From Anaerovorax odorimutans DSM 5092 (GTDB taxonomy: Bacteria; Bacillota; Clostridia; Peptostreptococcales; Anaerovoracaceae), in the NCBI RefSeq assembly GCF_000426305.1, contig NZ_AUFC01000016.1, forward strand, positions 20,371 through 84,370: a DNA stretch of 64,000 nucleotides, written 5' to 3'. The notes under the pieces were generated by a model that was not told where the DNA came from, made no database searches, and worked only from the letters and a program-made list of their open reading frames with translations. Below are positions 37,303 through 46,046 of this stretch, in pieces. Both the position numbers and the translations under genes were made by a program. Position 1 is the first letter of the stretch. Every line of letters begins with the position of its first letter.

Positions 37303-38145
37303 ATGAATATAGATACATCAAAATTTACGAGCATATTTCAACAAAATAAACCTAATATGCTTAATAATAGGCAATTGAGTATTCAAAAGCCTTTAAATAA
37401 TATGCTGAATAAAATTGCCAATAAAGTCATGGATACTCAACAGAATGGTTCAGAGTATGAATTTCAGACTAAAATGCAGAATATTAAAACTGACACTTAT
37501 ACAAAAATACAAGAATCTGAAAATTTAGATGAAATAGAACCAGAAATATTAGAATATTACGCAGCTATTCTAAACCTTTATTCTAGGGATGCCAATTTCC
37601 ATGAAGATGAATTAAATACTTTTAAAGAACAACTTATAAGTTTTGATCAAGATATTCAGAATTATCAAGATATCTTAAACGGCAACACAGATCTGCCCGA
37701 TGATACTACTATGAATGATATCTTAAATTTATTGACAACAACAAAGCAGGCTCGTGAAGAATATTTAAAAAACAGCTGTAACAAATTAAATAAATGGGAT
37801 TCATACAAAGCGGATTCCTTTGATCATACAATTAATAAAGTATTGGGGCAAAATAAATTTTCTGAAATGAGTGATAAAAATTGGCAAATTGATGCTTCCA
37901 CATCTGATATTTACTCCGAGATAGACAGAGTATCAGAAGCAACAAGAAAAGTAAGCCAGACACTAAATGATGGACTTAAAAGGATATATGATGTTCTTGA
38001 TAAAAAAGGATATGGTTATGAAAAGTATCAGCTGAATCAAACCACATCACAGAATAATAGCAATACATCTGTTGATAATGAAAATACGAATTCTTTACAA
38101 TTATTATTAGCTTCAATGAAAAATGAAAGCTCTATACTAAGGTAA
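37303..38145 (+). CDS. Hypothetical hydrophilic protein, 280 residues
   Basis: A soluble, mostly helical protein rich in Asn, Gln, Asp and Lys, without signal peptide or membrane segment. No family is recognised. The tail is low-complexity (TTSQNNSNTSVDNENTN). It lies on the opposite strand between rplS and rbgA, genes that are normally adjacent, so it looks like a lineage-specific insertion. AAGAAGGGGTG supports the start. The possible sigma-28-like promoter hints at a motility-linked gene, but this is weak. Confidence 0.7.
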   Translation: MNIDTSKFTSIFQQNKPNMLNNRQLSIQKPLNNMLNKIANKVMDTQQNGSEYEFQTKMQNIKTDTYTKIQESENLDEIEPEILEYYAAILNLYSRDANFHEDELNTFKEQLISFDQDIQNYQDILNGNTDLPDDTTMNDILNLLTTTKQAREEYLKNSCNKLNKWDSYKADSFDHTINKVLGQNKFSEMSDKNWQIDASTSDIYSEIDRVSEATRKVSQTLNDGLKRIYDVLDKKGYGYEKYQLNQTTSQNNSNTSVDNENTNSLQLLLASMKNESSILR

Positions 38146-38217
38146 AATAATAAATACAAGGGTCATATGTAAGACCATCCAATTTAAGCCTTGACAATTA
38201 CCAACATAAAAAATCCC

Positions 38218-38293
38218 CCAATAAAGATAATTTACCGCTAACCGTTTAGCTGTCATATGAAATAAATATGACTTTAGTAAATATCTTTATTGG
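38218..38293 (-). terminator. Branched (three-way) terminator of rplS
   Basis: On the minus strand CCTCCAATAAAGATA pairs with TATCTTTATTGGGGG, followed by six T. Inside are two more perfect hairpins: GTCATAT/ATATGAC and GCTAA/TTAGC. The outer stem closes a three-way junction, an unusual terminator shape. Confidence 0.7.
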
Positions 38294-38319
38294 AGGCCTG
38301 CTAAGTTCACATCTGTTTC

Positions 38320-38667
38320 CTAAATTGATTCCTTAGATTTAATCTTCGCAGCTTTACCAGTTCTTTCTCTCATATAGTTAAGCTTAGCTCTTCTAACATC
38401 ACCTTGTCTAACTACTTCGATTTTATCAATTCTAGGTGAGTGAATAGGGAATGTCTTTTCAACTCCTACTCCAGAAGCAATTCTTCTAACTGTAAAAGTT
38501 TCTCCTAAACCACCATTCTGCTTTTTAAGTACAAATCCTTCAAAAATCTGAATTCTTTCTCTTGATCCTTCTTTAATCTTAATGTGTACTTTAAGTGTAT
38601 CACCTACATTAAACTTTGGAATATCTGATTTTACATATTCCTGTTCAATCATTTTAATTACATCCAT
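38320..38667 (-). CDS. rplS: 50S ribosomal protein L19
   Basis: Ribosomal protein at the 30S-50S interface. [19 protein letters not shown], the central [14 protein letters not shown] and the [20 protein letters not shown] block are diagnostic. At 115 residues it has normal length. It stands as a single gene with its own promoter, leader RNA and terminator. Confidence 0.97.
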   Translation of the reverse strand: MDVIKMIEQEYVKSDIPKFNVGDTLKVHIKIKEGSRERIQIFEGFVLKKQNGGLGETFTVRRIASGVGVEKTFPIHSPRIDKIEVVRQGDVRRAKLNYMRERTGKAAKIKSKESI

Positions 38668-38669
38668 TG

Positions 38670-38755
38670 TCGTTATTTCCTCCTCTCTCCCAAGACGTTC
38701 TTGATGCTCAAACGTATAATATCATACTGCCATCAGCGGACCGCCCGTAATAACA
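38670..38755 (-). ncRNA. Probable L19 leader RNA
   Basis: The leader carries GTTATTACGGGCGGTCCGCT, TGATGGCAGTATG and GAGCATCAAGAACGTCTTGG ahead of GAGAGGAGG. This arrangement looks like the Firmicutes L19 leader, thought to be bound by the L19 protein for autogenous control. It was judged by eye against memory, not against a covariance model. Confidence 0.65.
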
Positions 38756-38761
38756 TTCAAT

Positions 38762-38790
38762 ATTTTAACATAACTTAGATTCTAAGGCAA
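38762..38790 (-). promoter_or_regulatory. Predicted sigma-A promoter of rplS
   Basis: Minus strand TTGCCT, 17 bases, TAAAAT, just upstream of the leader. Confidence 0.55.
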
Positions 38791-38855
38791 GTACAATTTG
38801 ATGTTATGACCGTTTATTCTCATATATTAATATCTTTTATTCTGTTATTATGTAT

Positions 38856-39743
38856 TTATGCTCTTGGATGTGATTTATCATAAACATCTTTTATTCGATT
38901 TTTTGATACTGATAAATAAATTTGAGTTGCAGCTAAATCTTCATGTCCTAATAATTCCTGTAATGATTTTAAATCTGCTCCGTTTTGTATCATATGTACT
39001 GCAAATGAATTTCTCAAAGTCTGAGGAGTTAGTTTATCTATACCTGCAATCTTTGCATAATCCTTTAAAAGCTTCCAAAGCCCCTGCCTTGTCATCCTCT
39101 CTCCATAATAATTTAAAAGCAATGCCTTTTCTTCGCTGTTTTCGTTTTTAAGTAGCTTTGCTCTAGTTTCGTAAATATATTCTTCAAGAGCAGCTCGTGC
39201 AGGACGCCCCATAGGAATGATTCTAGCTTTGCCATGCTCTCCTGTACAAGTTACAAATCCCATCCTTAAATTAATATCTTCAACATTAGTATAAATAATT
39301 TCGCTTACTCTTATACCTGTGGCATAAAGCAATTCTAAAATCGCCCTGTCTCTTACTCCCTTAACTGACTTGTCCGGTTGAGCCAAAAGTCTGTCAATTT
39401 CTTCAAATGATAAATATTCAATAGTTTTTCTTTCTATTTTAGGAGATTTAATATTATTTGTTGGATTTTCAGACATATGCTTTTGCATTAACATAAAATT
39501 ATAAAAAGACCTTAGAGAAGCTATTTTTCTGTTTACTGTAGCAGCTGATTTACCATCGTTTTTTAATTTCAGCAAATATGCTACAACCGCAGTATTTTTA
39601 ACATCTCTAAGATCAAAAATTTGTTTTTCATCCATAATATTTAAAAATTCAACTAAATCTCTTTTATATGCCTGCAAGGAATTCTCTGCTAAATGTTTTT
39701 CTTTTTTACTATATTGTATAAATTCGTTAATGTAGTTATTCAT
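38856..39743 (-). CDS. xerD: XerD-like tyrosine recombinase
   Basis: A 295-residue site-specific recombinase of the XerC/D type that resolves chromosome dimers at dif. The N-terminal SAM-like domain (EFIQYSKKEKHLAENSLQAY) and catalytic domain are present, with Arg in ATGIRVSEI, GHEDLAATQIYLSV holding His and the nucleophile Tyr, and the C-terminal KSHPRA. The HxLR box reads PQTLRNSF, so the usual His is Gln. I chose the ATG at 39743 over 39764 because GGAG lies 6 bases ahead. The gene stands alone. Confidence 0.85.
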   Translation of the reverse strand: MNNYINEFIQYSKKEKHLAENSLQAYKRDLVEFLNIMDEKQIFDLRDVKNTAVVAYLLKLKNDGKSAATVNRKIASLRSFYNFMLMQKHMSENPTNNIKSPKIERKTIEYLSFEEIDRLLAQPDKSVKGVRDRAILELLYATGIRVSEIIYTNVEDINLRMGFVTCTGEHGKARIIPMGRPARAALEEYIYETRAKLLKNENSEEKALLLNYYGERMTRQGLWKLLKDYAKIAGIDKLTPQTLRNSFAVHMIQNGADLKSLQELLGHEDLAATQIYLSVSKNRIKDVYDKSHPRA

Positions 39744-39992
39744 TTTCATCTCCATTTGTTTCAAATAAATTAAAAACTATAAATAAGTATATATTATGAA
39801 TTTTGTGTTTACAATAATAATTTTTATGTTCTTTATATTTTTTATTTATATATCGTTTATACTTTTCGTCATAAATCAGTCTTCTTGTACATATTTTAAA
39901 AAGAAGTATTATTTAAATGAAATCAATTAATTACACTAAAAATTTTAAGAAAGGAAAGTATTGATGTTATGCACATCTATACAAAATAAATT

Positions 39993-40613
39993 ATGAAAAG
40001 GTTTATTTTTAACAATTCTACAGATTCTATTGTAAACAATGGAAAATATTTTATTGTTTCAATATTCTTTTTTATAATAGGAATATCCGCAGGTGTTTTC
40101 ACAGAACTTATGATGAGTTCAGTTGAAAAAGGAAACGCTATTTCTTATTTTAATCAATATTTTCTTTTAGAAAATATGAACAATGATGCATTTACAAATA
40201 TATTTATGAAATCTGCGGGAAGCAATCTGGGTATTTTTTTAGTAATAATATGTTCCGGGCTCAGTGCCATTGGCTTTCCCATAGCAATTGCCGCTTTAAC
40301 ATATAAAGGTGCTACTCTTGGTTTTTCAGCTGCCCTGTTAATAGAAAGTCTGTCTTTTAAAGGTATAGCTTTTATATTTACTTCTATGATTCCTCAGAAC
40401 TTAATACTCATTCCAGCGTTCTTAGTTGCTACAGTCGTTTCTTTAAGCATGGCTTTTTACATTCTTTCCAATCGTAAAACCGGAATAAAAAAGAGCCTAG
40501 CAAGCAGCTCAGGCCCTTATGCTTTTTTAAATATTATAATTGCTTTAGTAATTTTAACAGGTTGTTTTGTAGAATCATTTATTTGCCCAATTTTAACGAA
40601 GCTAATAGGATAG
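39993..40613 (+). CDS. spoIIM: Stage II sporulation protein M
   Basis: Membrane protein of the DMP complex (SpoIID, SpoIIM, SpoIIP) that drives engulfment of the forespore. It has about five hydrophobic segments and the family's ISAGVFTELMMSSVEK and SGLSAIGFPIAIAALTYKGATLG stretches. At 206 residues it is close to the usual length. It shows that the organism belongs to the spore formers. The last 35 bases overlap the tail of the convergent Nudix gene. No clear Shine-Dalgarno site precedes the ATG. Confidence 0.88.
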   Translation: MKRFIFNNSTDSIVNNGKYFIVSIFFFIIGISAGVFTELMMSSVEKGNAISYFNQYFLLENMNNDAFTNIFMKSAGSNLGIFLVIICSGLSAIGFPIAIAALTYKGATLGFSAALLIESLSFKGIAFIFTSMIPQNLILIPAFLVATVVSLSMAFYILSNRKTGIKKSLASSSGPYAFLNIIIALVILTGCFVESFICPILTKLIG

Positions 40614-41130
40614 CTGTAATAGTTTTACCATCTTGAATTTTTCCTTCTTTAATCATGTTTAAAAGTTCATCAATATCGTATGCATATGTTTCTATAGCTT
40701 CATTTTCATCAAAATCTGTTTCACCAGGTGTTAAATCTGTAGCAAAATAGATATATATAATCTCTGTAGAGTATCCAATGGAAGAATAAAAAGATGTCAT
40801 AAACTCTATATTTCCTGCTGTATAACCAGTCTCTTCCTTTAGCTCTCTTAATGCAGTTATTCCTTGATCAGATTCTTCTCCCTTTTCAATCTTTCCTGCC
40901 GGAACCTCCAAAACAACTTTTTCTGCGGCTTTTCGGAATTGCTTTACTAATAAAAGCTTTCCCTCTTCATTTATAGCCGCTATAGCTACACCGCCGTTAT
41001 GTTCAACAATTTCTCTATATGAAGTTTTATTATCTTTTACAGTTACTTTGTCCTTACGAACATTAAAAATTGTTCCTTCATAAATTCTTTCACTGGAAAT
41101 TGTCTTTTCTTCAAATACCATTTCTATCAC
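40579..41130 (-). CDS. nudF: ADP-ribose pyrophosphatase-type Nudix hydrolase
   Basis: Hydrolyses ADP-ribose and similar nucleotide sugars. The Nudix box is complete: GKIEKGEESDQGITALRE followed by LKEETGY. The FEEKTISSERIYEG start is typical of the NudF/YqkG group. It overlaps proC by four bases, so the two are co-translated. Confidence 0.92.
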   Translation of the reverse strand: MIEMVFEEKTISSERIYEGTIFNVRKDKVTVKDNKTSYREIVEHNGGVAIAAINEEGKLLLVKQFRKAAEKVVLEVPAGKIEKGEESDQGITALRELKEETGYTAGNIEFMTSFYSSIGYSTEIIYIYFATDLTPGETDFDENEAIETYAYDIDELLNMIKEGKIQDGKTITAILLASLKLGK

Positions 41131-41927
41131 CTCGTCATTATCTTTGACTTTTCTATAGCTGCTTCCATTGCATTTACTATATTTTCATGAAAATCACTTT
41201 CTTTTAAAACATTTACAGCCTCTATTGTTGTTCCTCCCGGAGAACATACATTAATTCTAAGTTGAACAGGGTCAATATCTGTTTCTAAAACCATCTTTGA
41301 CGCACCTAAAACCGACTGCGCAGCAAAAACTGTAGCCTGCTCTTTTGTCATTCCATTTTTTACAGCTCCATCTATCAATGCTTCAATAAACATATATGCA
41401 TATGCAGGGCTGCTTCCTGAAATACCAATTATTGTATGAATCATATCTTCTGAAATAACTTCTGCTTTTCCTATAGTTTTAAAGATTTCAAATACTGGAG
41501 AAAACTCCTTATCTGTAACATTTTGGTTCTTACATACTGCCGTCATGCTTTCATTTACCATAGCTGGTGTATTTGGCATAATTCTAATAATTTTTGCATC
41601 GCTTCCAAGAAAACTTTCTATAAAATTAATACTCATACCTGCTGCCATAGAAACTACAATCTTGTTATTAGATAAAGCAGATTTTAATTCTGGTAATACA
41701 ACTTCATATACATTGGGTTTTACTGCAATAACTATTACATCACTGCATTTTACTAACTCATTAATACTTTTACATGGATTAAGGCCAAGCTCTGTTACCA
41801 TATTCGAAAGCTTCTCTTCATTTTTATCAAAAGCATATACTTCTTTTGCATTTAATGGATTTGCTTTAATATACCCTTTTATTATAGCACCGCCCATATT
41901 ACCGGTACCAATAAATCCTAGTTTCAT
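41127..41927 (-). CDS. proC: Pyrroline-5-carboxylate reductase
   Basis: Last step of proline synthesis. The start at 41927 (MKLGFIGTGNMGGAI, Rossmann loop) is chosen over an open frame that extends 39 codons upstream, because TTGGAGG lies just before it and the family starts here. The catalytic-domain motifs GISGSSPAYAYMFIEAL and CSPGGTTIEAV are intact. At 266 residues it has normal length. It follows proB by 13 bases. Confidence 0.95.
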   Translation of the reverse strand: MKLGFIGTGNMGGAIIKGYIKANPLNAKEVYAFDKNEEKLSNMVTELGLNPCKSINELVKCSDVIVIAVKPNVYEVVLPELKSALSNNKIVVSMAAGMSINFIESFLGSDAKIIRIMPNTPAMVNESMTAVCKNQNVTDKEFSPVFEIFKTIGKAEVISEDMIHTIIGISGSSPAYAYMFIEALIDGAVKNGMTKEQATVFAAQSVLGASKMVLETDIDPVQLRINVCSPGGTTIEAVNVLKESDFHENIVNAMEAAIEKSKIMTR

Positions 41928-41940
41928 TCTGTACCTCCAA

Positions 41941-42738
41941 TTATACTTTGAAAAAAACAGTTCCGCACTCCAGGTTCTCAGCCACATTCTTAATAATGTC
42001 CCTTTTCTTTCCATTAAGAAGCAGCATTGGAATACCGTATTCATTTACTTTTTTAGCAGCTCCGATCTTTGTTACAATTCCTCCTGTTCCAAAGCTGCTT
42101 TTTCCACAACATTCTATTTCATTCAATAATTTATCTATGTCAGAAACAATGGTTATAAGTTTTGCATCTTCATGATCCTTAGGATTTTTATCGAAGACTC
42201 CGTCAATATCACTTAAAATAATCAGCAGATCCGCATTCCAAAGGCTTGCTGTCAATGCACCTAAAGTATCATTATCTCCAATTTTAATTTCTTCAACACT
42301 TACACAATCGTTTTCATTTATAATGGGAACTACACCTTCATCCACTAAAGTAAACAAAGCATTTCGAATGTTTAAATTTCTAGTATGATCTCCGAAGTCT
42401 TCTCTTGTAAGAAGCATCTGTCCCACATGAATATCAAATTCTGCAAAATACTCCTTATAAGCCATCATCAACTCTACCTGACCAATAGAGCAAAGAGCCT
42501 GCTTGTAATTAATATCCCCTCTTCTACTCCATTTATTTATAGCTCCTACACCACAAATTCCTGCACCTGAAGAAACTATAATAATTTGTTTCCCTTGATT
42601 AATAAGTTCATTTACTTGTTCAATGATATTTTTTAGTGCAACTTTGTTTACATTTCCGTTATCATCAGAAAGTACATTGCTGCCTATTTTAATTACAATT
42701 TTTTTACTATCATTAATTATGTCACTTGATGTACACAT
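41941..42738 (-). CDS. proB: Glutamate 5-kinase without PUA domain
   Basis: Phosphorylates glutamate as the first step of proline synthesis. KIGSNVLSDDNG at the N terminus, the IIVSSGAGICGVG segment, NENDCVSVEEIKIGDNDTLG and the FGTGGIVTKIGAAKK stretch mark the amino-acid kinase fold. At 265 residues it has only the kinase domain and no C-terminal PUA domain, as in many Firmicutes. It starts 2 bases after purB. proA is 4 kb away on the other strand. Confidence 0.94.
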   Translation of the reverse strand: MCTSSDIINDSKKIVIKIGSNVLSDDNGNVNKVALKNIIEQVNELINQGKQIIIVSSGAGICGVGAINKWSRRGDINYKQALCSIGQVELMMAYKEYFAEFDIHVGQMLLTREDFGDHTRNLNIRNALFTLVDEGVVPIINENDCVSVEEIKIGDNDTLGALTASLWNADLLIILSDIDGVFDKNPKDHEDAKLITIVSDIDKLLNEIECCGKSSFGTGGIVTKIGAAKKVNEYGIPMLLLNGKKRDIIKNVAENLECGTVFFKV

Positions 42739-42740
42739 AC

Positions 42741-44174
42741 CTAAACCTTTAAATCAACCTCTCCGCCAATACAATTCTTATTTTCTGTGATTATTGGCCT
42801 AATATGTTCTTCTACAAATTGTTCTATCTGATCCGCTGATCTTCCAATATAATCTTTTGGATCTAATAATTTTTTTACATCTTCCACGGAAAGTCCAAAT
42901 ACGGGATCATTTGCAATTCGTTCTAATAAATCATTAGGTTTTCCTTCATCTTTTACTACTGAGCCTGCCTTCATAGAATGTTCTCTTATTCTTTCATGAA
43001 GTTCTTGTCTGTTTCCACCCTTTTTCACAGCTTCCATTAAGATATTCTCTGTGGCCATAAATGGTATTTCGCTCATTATACGCTGCAAGATTACTTTTTC
43101 ATGTACAATTAATCCTGCTGTAACATTTCTGCATATATCTAAAATACCGTCAATACTCATAAAGCTTTGAGGTATTGATATTCTCCTGTTTGCAGAATCA
43201 TCTAATGTTCTTTCAAACCATTGGGTACTTGCAGTATCAGCCGTATTAGCTGCTAAATTCATTGCATATCTTGCTAAAGATGCAACTCTTTCACTTCTCA
43301 TTGGATTTCTCTTATATGCCATAGCTGATGATCCAATTTGTTTGCTTTCAAAAGGTTCTTCAACTTCTTTTAGATGTTGAAGTAATCTAATATCATTTGT
43401 CATTTTATGTGCACTTTGTCCAATTCCTGAAAGTGCTGACAAAACCATATAATCTATTTTTCTTGTATATGTTTGTCCTGAAAGAGCTACTACATTATCA
43501 AATCCTAGCTTTTCTATTACTCGTTTTTCTAGGTCATTAACCTTTTCCATATCGCCGTCGAAAAGTTCAACAAAGCTTGCCTGGGTTCCTGTTGTTCCTT
43601 TTACTCCTAAAAGGGGCAGAGTTTCAATTAATCTTGTTATTTCAATATAGTCAAAATAGAAGTCCTGAAGCCATAGTCCTGCTCTTTTGCCTACAGTAGT
43701 AAGCTGAGCTGCCTGAAAATGAGTAAAACCAAGTGTAGGAACTGACTTATTTTTTAATGCAAAGTTACTTAAATTATTCATTAAACTAATCAGTTTTTCT
43801 CTGACTAATTCTAAACCTTGCTTCATTACAATTATATCAGTATTATCGCCAACATAAGCACTTGTTGCACCTAAATGAATAATAGGTGCTGCCTTTGGAC
43901 ATTGGAGTCCATAAGCATATACATGAGACATTACATCATGTCTTGTTTCTTTTTCTCGTTTTTCCGCATCTTCATAATTTATATTGTTTTGAAACTTCTT
44001 TAATTCTTCAATCTGTTCGTCATTAATGGGAAGTCCAAGTTCCTTTTCTGCTTCAGCAAGTGCAATCCAAAGTTTTCTCCATGTGGAAAATTTAACATCA
44101 GAAGAAAAAATATGTGACATTTCCTTACTTGTATATCTTGTAATTAACGGATTTTCGTATAAATCTTTACTCAT
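42741..44174 (-). CDS. purB: Adenylosuccinate lyase
   Basis: Acts twice in purine synthesis, releasing fumarate from SAICAR and adenylosuccinate. The signature IGSSAMAYKRNPMRSE is present, as are RHDVMSHVYAYG and LGFTHFQAAQ. At 477 residues it has the length of the longer class seen in clostridia. It is first in the run purB-proB-proC-nudF; the link with proline genes looks incidental. Confidence 0.95.
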   Translation of the reverse strand: MSKDLYENPLITRYTSKEMSHIFSSDVKFSTWRKLWIALAEAEKELGLPINDEQIEELKKFQNNINYEDAEKREKETRHDVMSHVYAYGLQCPKAAPIIHLGATSAYVGDNTDIIVMKQGLELVREKLISLMNNLSNFALKNKSVPTLGFTHFQAAQLTTVGKRAGLWLQDFYFDYIEITRLIETLPLLGVKGTTGTQASFVELFDGDMEKVNDLEKRVIEKLGFDNVVALSGQTYTRKIDYMVLSALSGIGQSAHKMTNDIRLLQHLKEVEEPFESKQIGSSAMAYKRNPMRSERVASLARYAMNLAANTADTASTQWFERTLDDSANRRISIPQSFMSIDGILDICRNVTAGLIVHEKVILQRIMSEIPFMATENILMEAVKKGGNRQELHERIREHSMKAGSVVKDEGKPNDLLERIANDPVFGLSVEDVKKLLDPKDYIGRSADQIEQFVEEHIRPIITENKNCIGGEVDLKV

Positions 44175-44308
44175 TATCGTGCCCTCCTTCTGCTTATAGA
44201 GAAAAATATATTCAAAATTATTTTAAACAAATTAATAACAATAGATTATACTATGTTTTTTCTTTGAAATCAAGCAATCATGCTTAATAAACAATATCTT
44301 ACATACTG

Positions 44309-44338
44309 AAAAAAGACTGTATTTTTACAGTCTTTTTT
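44309..44338 (-). terminator. Terminator after spoVS
   Basis: AAAAAAGACTGTA / TTACAGTCTTTTTT, short loop; works in both directions by its A- and T-runs. Confidence 0.85.
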
Positions 44339-44378
44339 CATGGACGATTATGTAATAAATTTATTATTTTCCAAGATA

Positions 44379-44639
44379 CTATCTTGGTTCAACAATAAGT
44401 TTAATTGCCGTTCTTTCTTCCCCTTCAATCTGAATATCTGTAAATGCAGGAACGCATATTAAATCAATACCACTTGGTGCTACAAAGCCTCTGGCAATGG
44501 CCACAGCTTTAATAGATTGATTTAATGCTCCTGCCCCTATAGCTTGAATTTCGGCTCCCCCTTTTTCCCTTAATACTCCTGCCAAAGCTCCTGCAACTGA
44601 GTTAGGATTTGACTTTCCTGATACTTTTAAGACTTCCAT
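44379..44639 (-). CDS. spoVS: Stage V sporulation protein S
   Basis: An 86-residue Alba-like protein, one of the most conserved sporulation regulators. It starts MEVLKVSGKSNPNSVAGALA and holds AIGAGALNQSIKAVAIARG; the match is unmistakable. It influences septation and coat assembly in B. subtilis. A GGGAGG site lies ahead, and the gene stands alone with its own terminator. Confidence 0.96.
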   Translation of the reverse strand: MEVLKVSGKSNPNSVAGALAGVLREKGGAEIQAIGAGALNQSIKAVAIARGFVAPSGIDLICVPAFTDIQIEGEERTAIKLIVEPR

Positions 44640-44786
44640 TGTTATAACCTCCCTAATCCTTTAAATATTCCTTTTGATTTGCTTTATTATATTTTGTATT
44701 GTAACATAAATTTCAATTATTTTATCCATAAATCCTTCGACAGAAAACACCAATTTTAAAAAAATTATAATTTTTTTGTCTAATAC

Positions 44787-44815
44787 TTGATTTTTTTGTT
44801 GTTATTAGTTATAAT
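44787..44815 (+). promoter_or_regulatory. Strong sigma-A promoter ahead of the predicted sRNA
   Basis: TTGATT, exactly 17 bases, TATAAT. No ribosome binding site or ORF follows before the terminator. Confidence 0.75.
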
Positions 44816-44821
44816 ATGTAC

Positions 44822-44913
44822 GTGGTTATCCCCCTGATAACCTCATTAATCTCTAATCCCAATACCCCTTTTGAACAAAACAAACTGCTCCCCTGCAGTT
44901 TGTTTTGTTTTTT
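44822..44913 (+). ncRNA. Predicted C-rich small regulatory RNA
   Basis: About 92 bases between an ideal promoter and a strong terminator, without an ORF. First hairpin: GGTTATC / GATAACC with loop CCCCT (44824-44842). Then a single-stranded part with ATCCC and ACCCCT. Last a 15-pair terminator stem (44874-44888 with 44895-44909) whose loop is TCCCCT. C-rich loops exposed in this way are a hallmark of Firmicutes sRNAs such as RsaE/RoxS, which pair with Shine-Dalgarno sites. The targets are unknown. Confidence 0.7.
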
Positions 44914-44984
44914 GTACAAGTAATATATGCATTGAAAAGTAACGCTATTCAATGTTAAAATATCATTAAAAGGCGGTAAAAATC

Positions 44985-45980
44985 ATGGAACTCATTACGA
45001 ATTATTTTAAAGAAAATTTATATACTTCCAATATCTTTAACACCTATTTTAAAGATCTAAAGATAGGTGTTTTTGATATAGAAACAACTGGTCTTTATCC
45101 CAATAGAAACAGCTTAATATTGGGAGGTTTACTAGTTTCTTCACCAGACGGAATTGAAACAAAACAATATTTTGCAGATGAAAAAAAAGAAGAAAAATAT
45201 ATCCTTGAAACTTATACAAAGGATTTATCGAATTTAGATTTATTGATAAGTTATAATGGAAATAATTTTGATTTACCATTTATTAAAAGGAGATGTGAAA
45301 AACATAAAATCGATTTTGAACTTTCTCATTCACAAAGTTTGGATTTATATTGGGCTATAAATAAATATTCAAATCTGCGAAAAATCCTTCCAAATCTAAA
45401 GCAAAAAACTGTCGAAAATTTTATTGGTCTTTGGTCTGACAGAACAGATGAAATTTCCGGTAAAGAAAGTGTTGATCTATATAATGAGTATTTATGCAAT
45501 AAAGATCAAAACATAAAAAACAAAATTCTTTTACATAATAAAGATGATTTATTGCAGTTATCAAGATTATTACAAATTACTAAGAAATTAGATTTTCATA
45601 AAATAATGTTTCATAATGGCTTTATTGTTACATATGAAGATAAAAAAATATATGTGGATAAAATAGAATTATTTAAAAATTCTATAAAAGTTTGCGGAAC
45701 ACATAAAAATATTAATATGGATTATAAATGCTTTAAAAATAATTATTACTCTTACTTTTCTAATGAAAATAAAAGATTTAATTTAAATATATCAGCCATT
45801 TTTGAATATAATCATATTTTTGTGGATTTAGAGGAAATCAATATTAATTACGATGTTTTAAAAAACTATGGTGGTTTTCAAAGTAATTATTTATTGATTA
45901 AAGATACTGAAATTATTTATTATACAGAAATTAATTGTCTCGTTAAATTAATTTTAGAAGAAATAATAAAAAGTTTTTAA
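44985..45980 (+). CDS. RNase H-like exonuclease domain protein (YprB-like)
   Basis: A 331-residue protein with a DEDD-type 3'-5' exonuclease fold: FDIETTGLYPNRNSLILGG near residue 30, DLLISYNGNNFDLPFIKRR with the second acidic residue, and NKDDLLQL with the third. This matches the YprB/RNase_H_2 family. The C-terminal 100 residues (beta-rich, Tyr- and Asn-rich) match nothing known to me. AAAGGCGG supports the start. It begins 70 bases after the sRNA terminator. Confidence 0.75.
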   Translation: MELITNYFKENLYTSNIFNTYFKDLKIGVFDIETTGLYPNRNSLILGGLLVSSPDGIETKQYFADEKKEEKYILETYTKDLSNLDLLISYNGNNFDLPFIKRRCEKHKIDFELSHSQSLDLYWAINKYSNLRKILPNLKQKTVENFIGLWSDRTDEISGKESVDLYNEYLCNKDQNIKNKILLHNKDDLLQLSRLLQITKKLDFHKIMFHNGFIVTYEDKKIYVDKIELFKNSIKVCGTHKNINMDYKCFKNNYYSYFSNENKRFNLNISAIFEYNHIFVDLEEININYDVLKNYGGFQSNYLLIKDTEIIYYTEINCLVKLILEEIIKSF

Positions 45981-46046
45981 AAAAATTTGTTATAATATAT
46001 ATATAAACATAAATTAAAATTATTTTACAAAAGAAGGTAATATTAA

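Noticed and set aside
40579..40613. Overlap of spoIIM and the Nudix gene as a sign of error
   Set aside because: Both 3' ends match family length; a short tail-to-tail overlap is acceptable.
41928..42044. 39-codon N-terminal extension of ProC
   Set aside because: It is proB sequence in another frame; the family start with a GGAGG site is at 41927.
41545..42129. 194-codon + strand frame across proC and proB
   Set aside because: Antisense to two clear proline genes; low-complexity hydrophobic translation.
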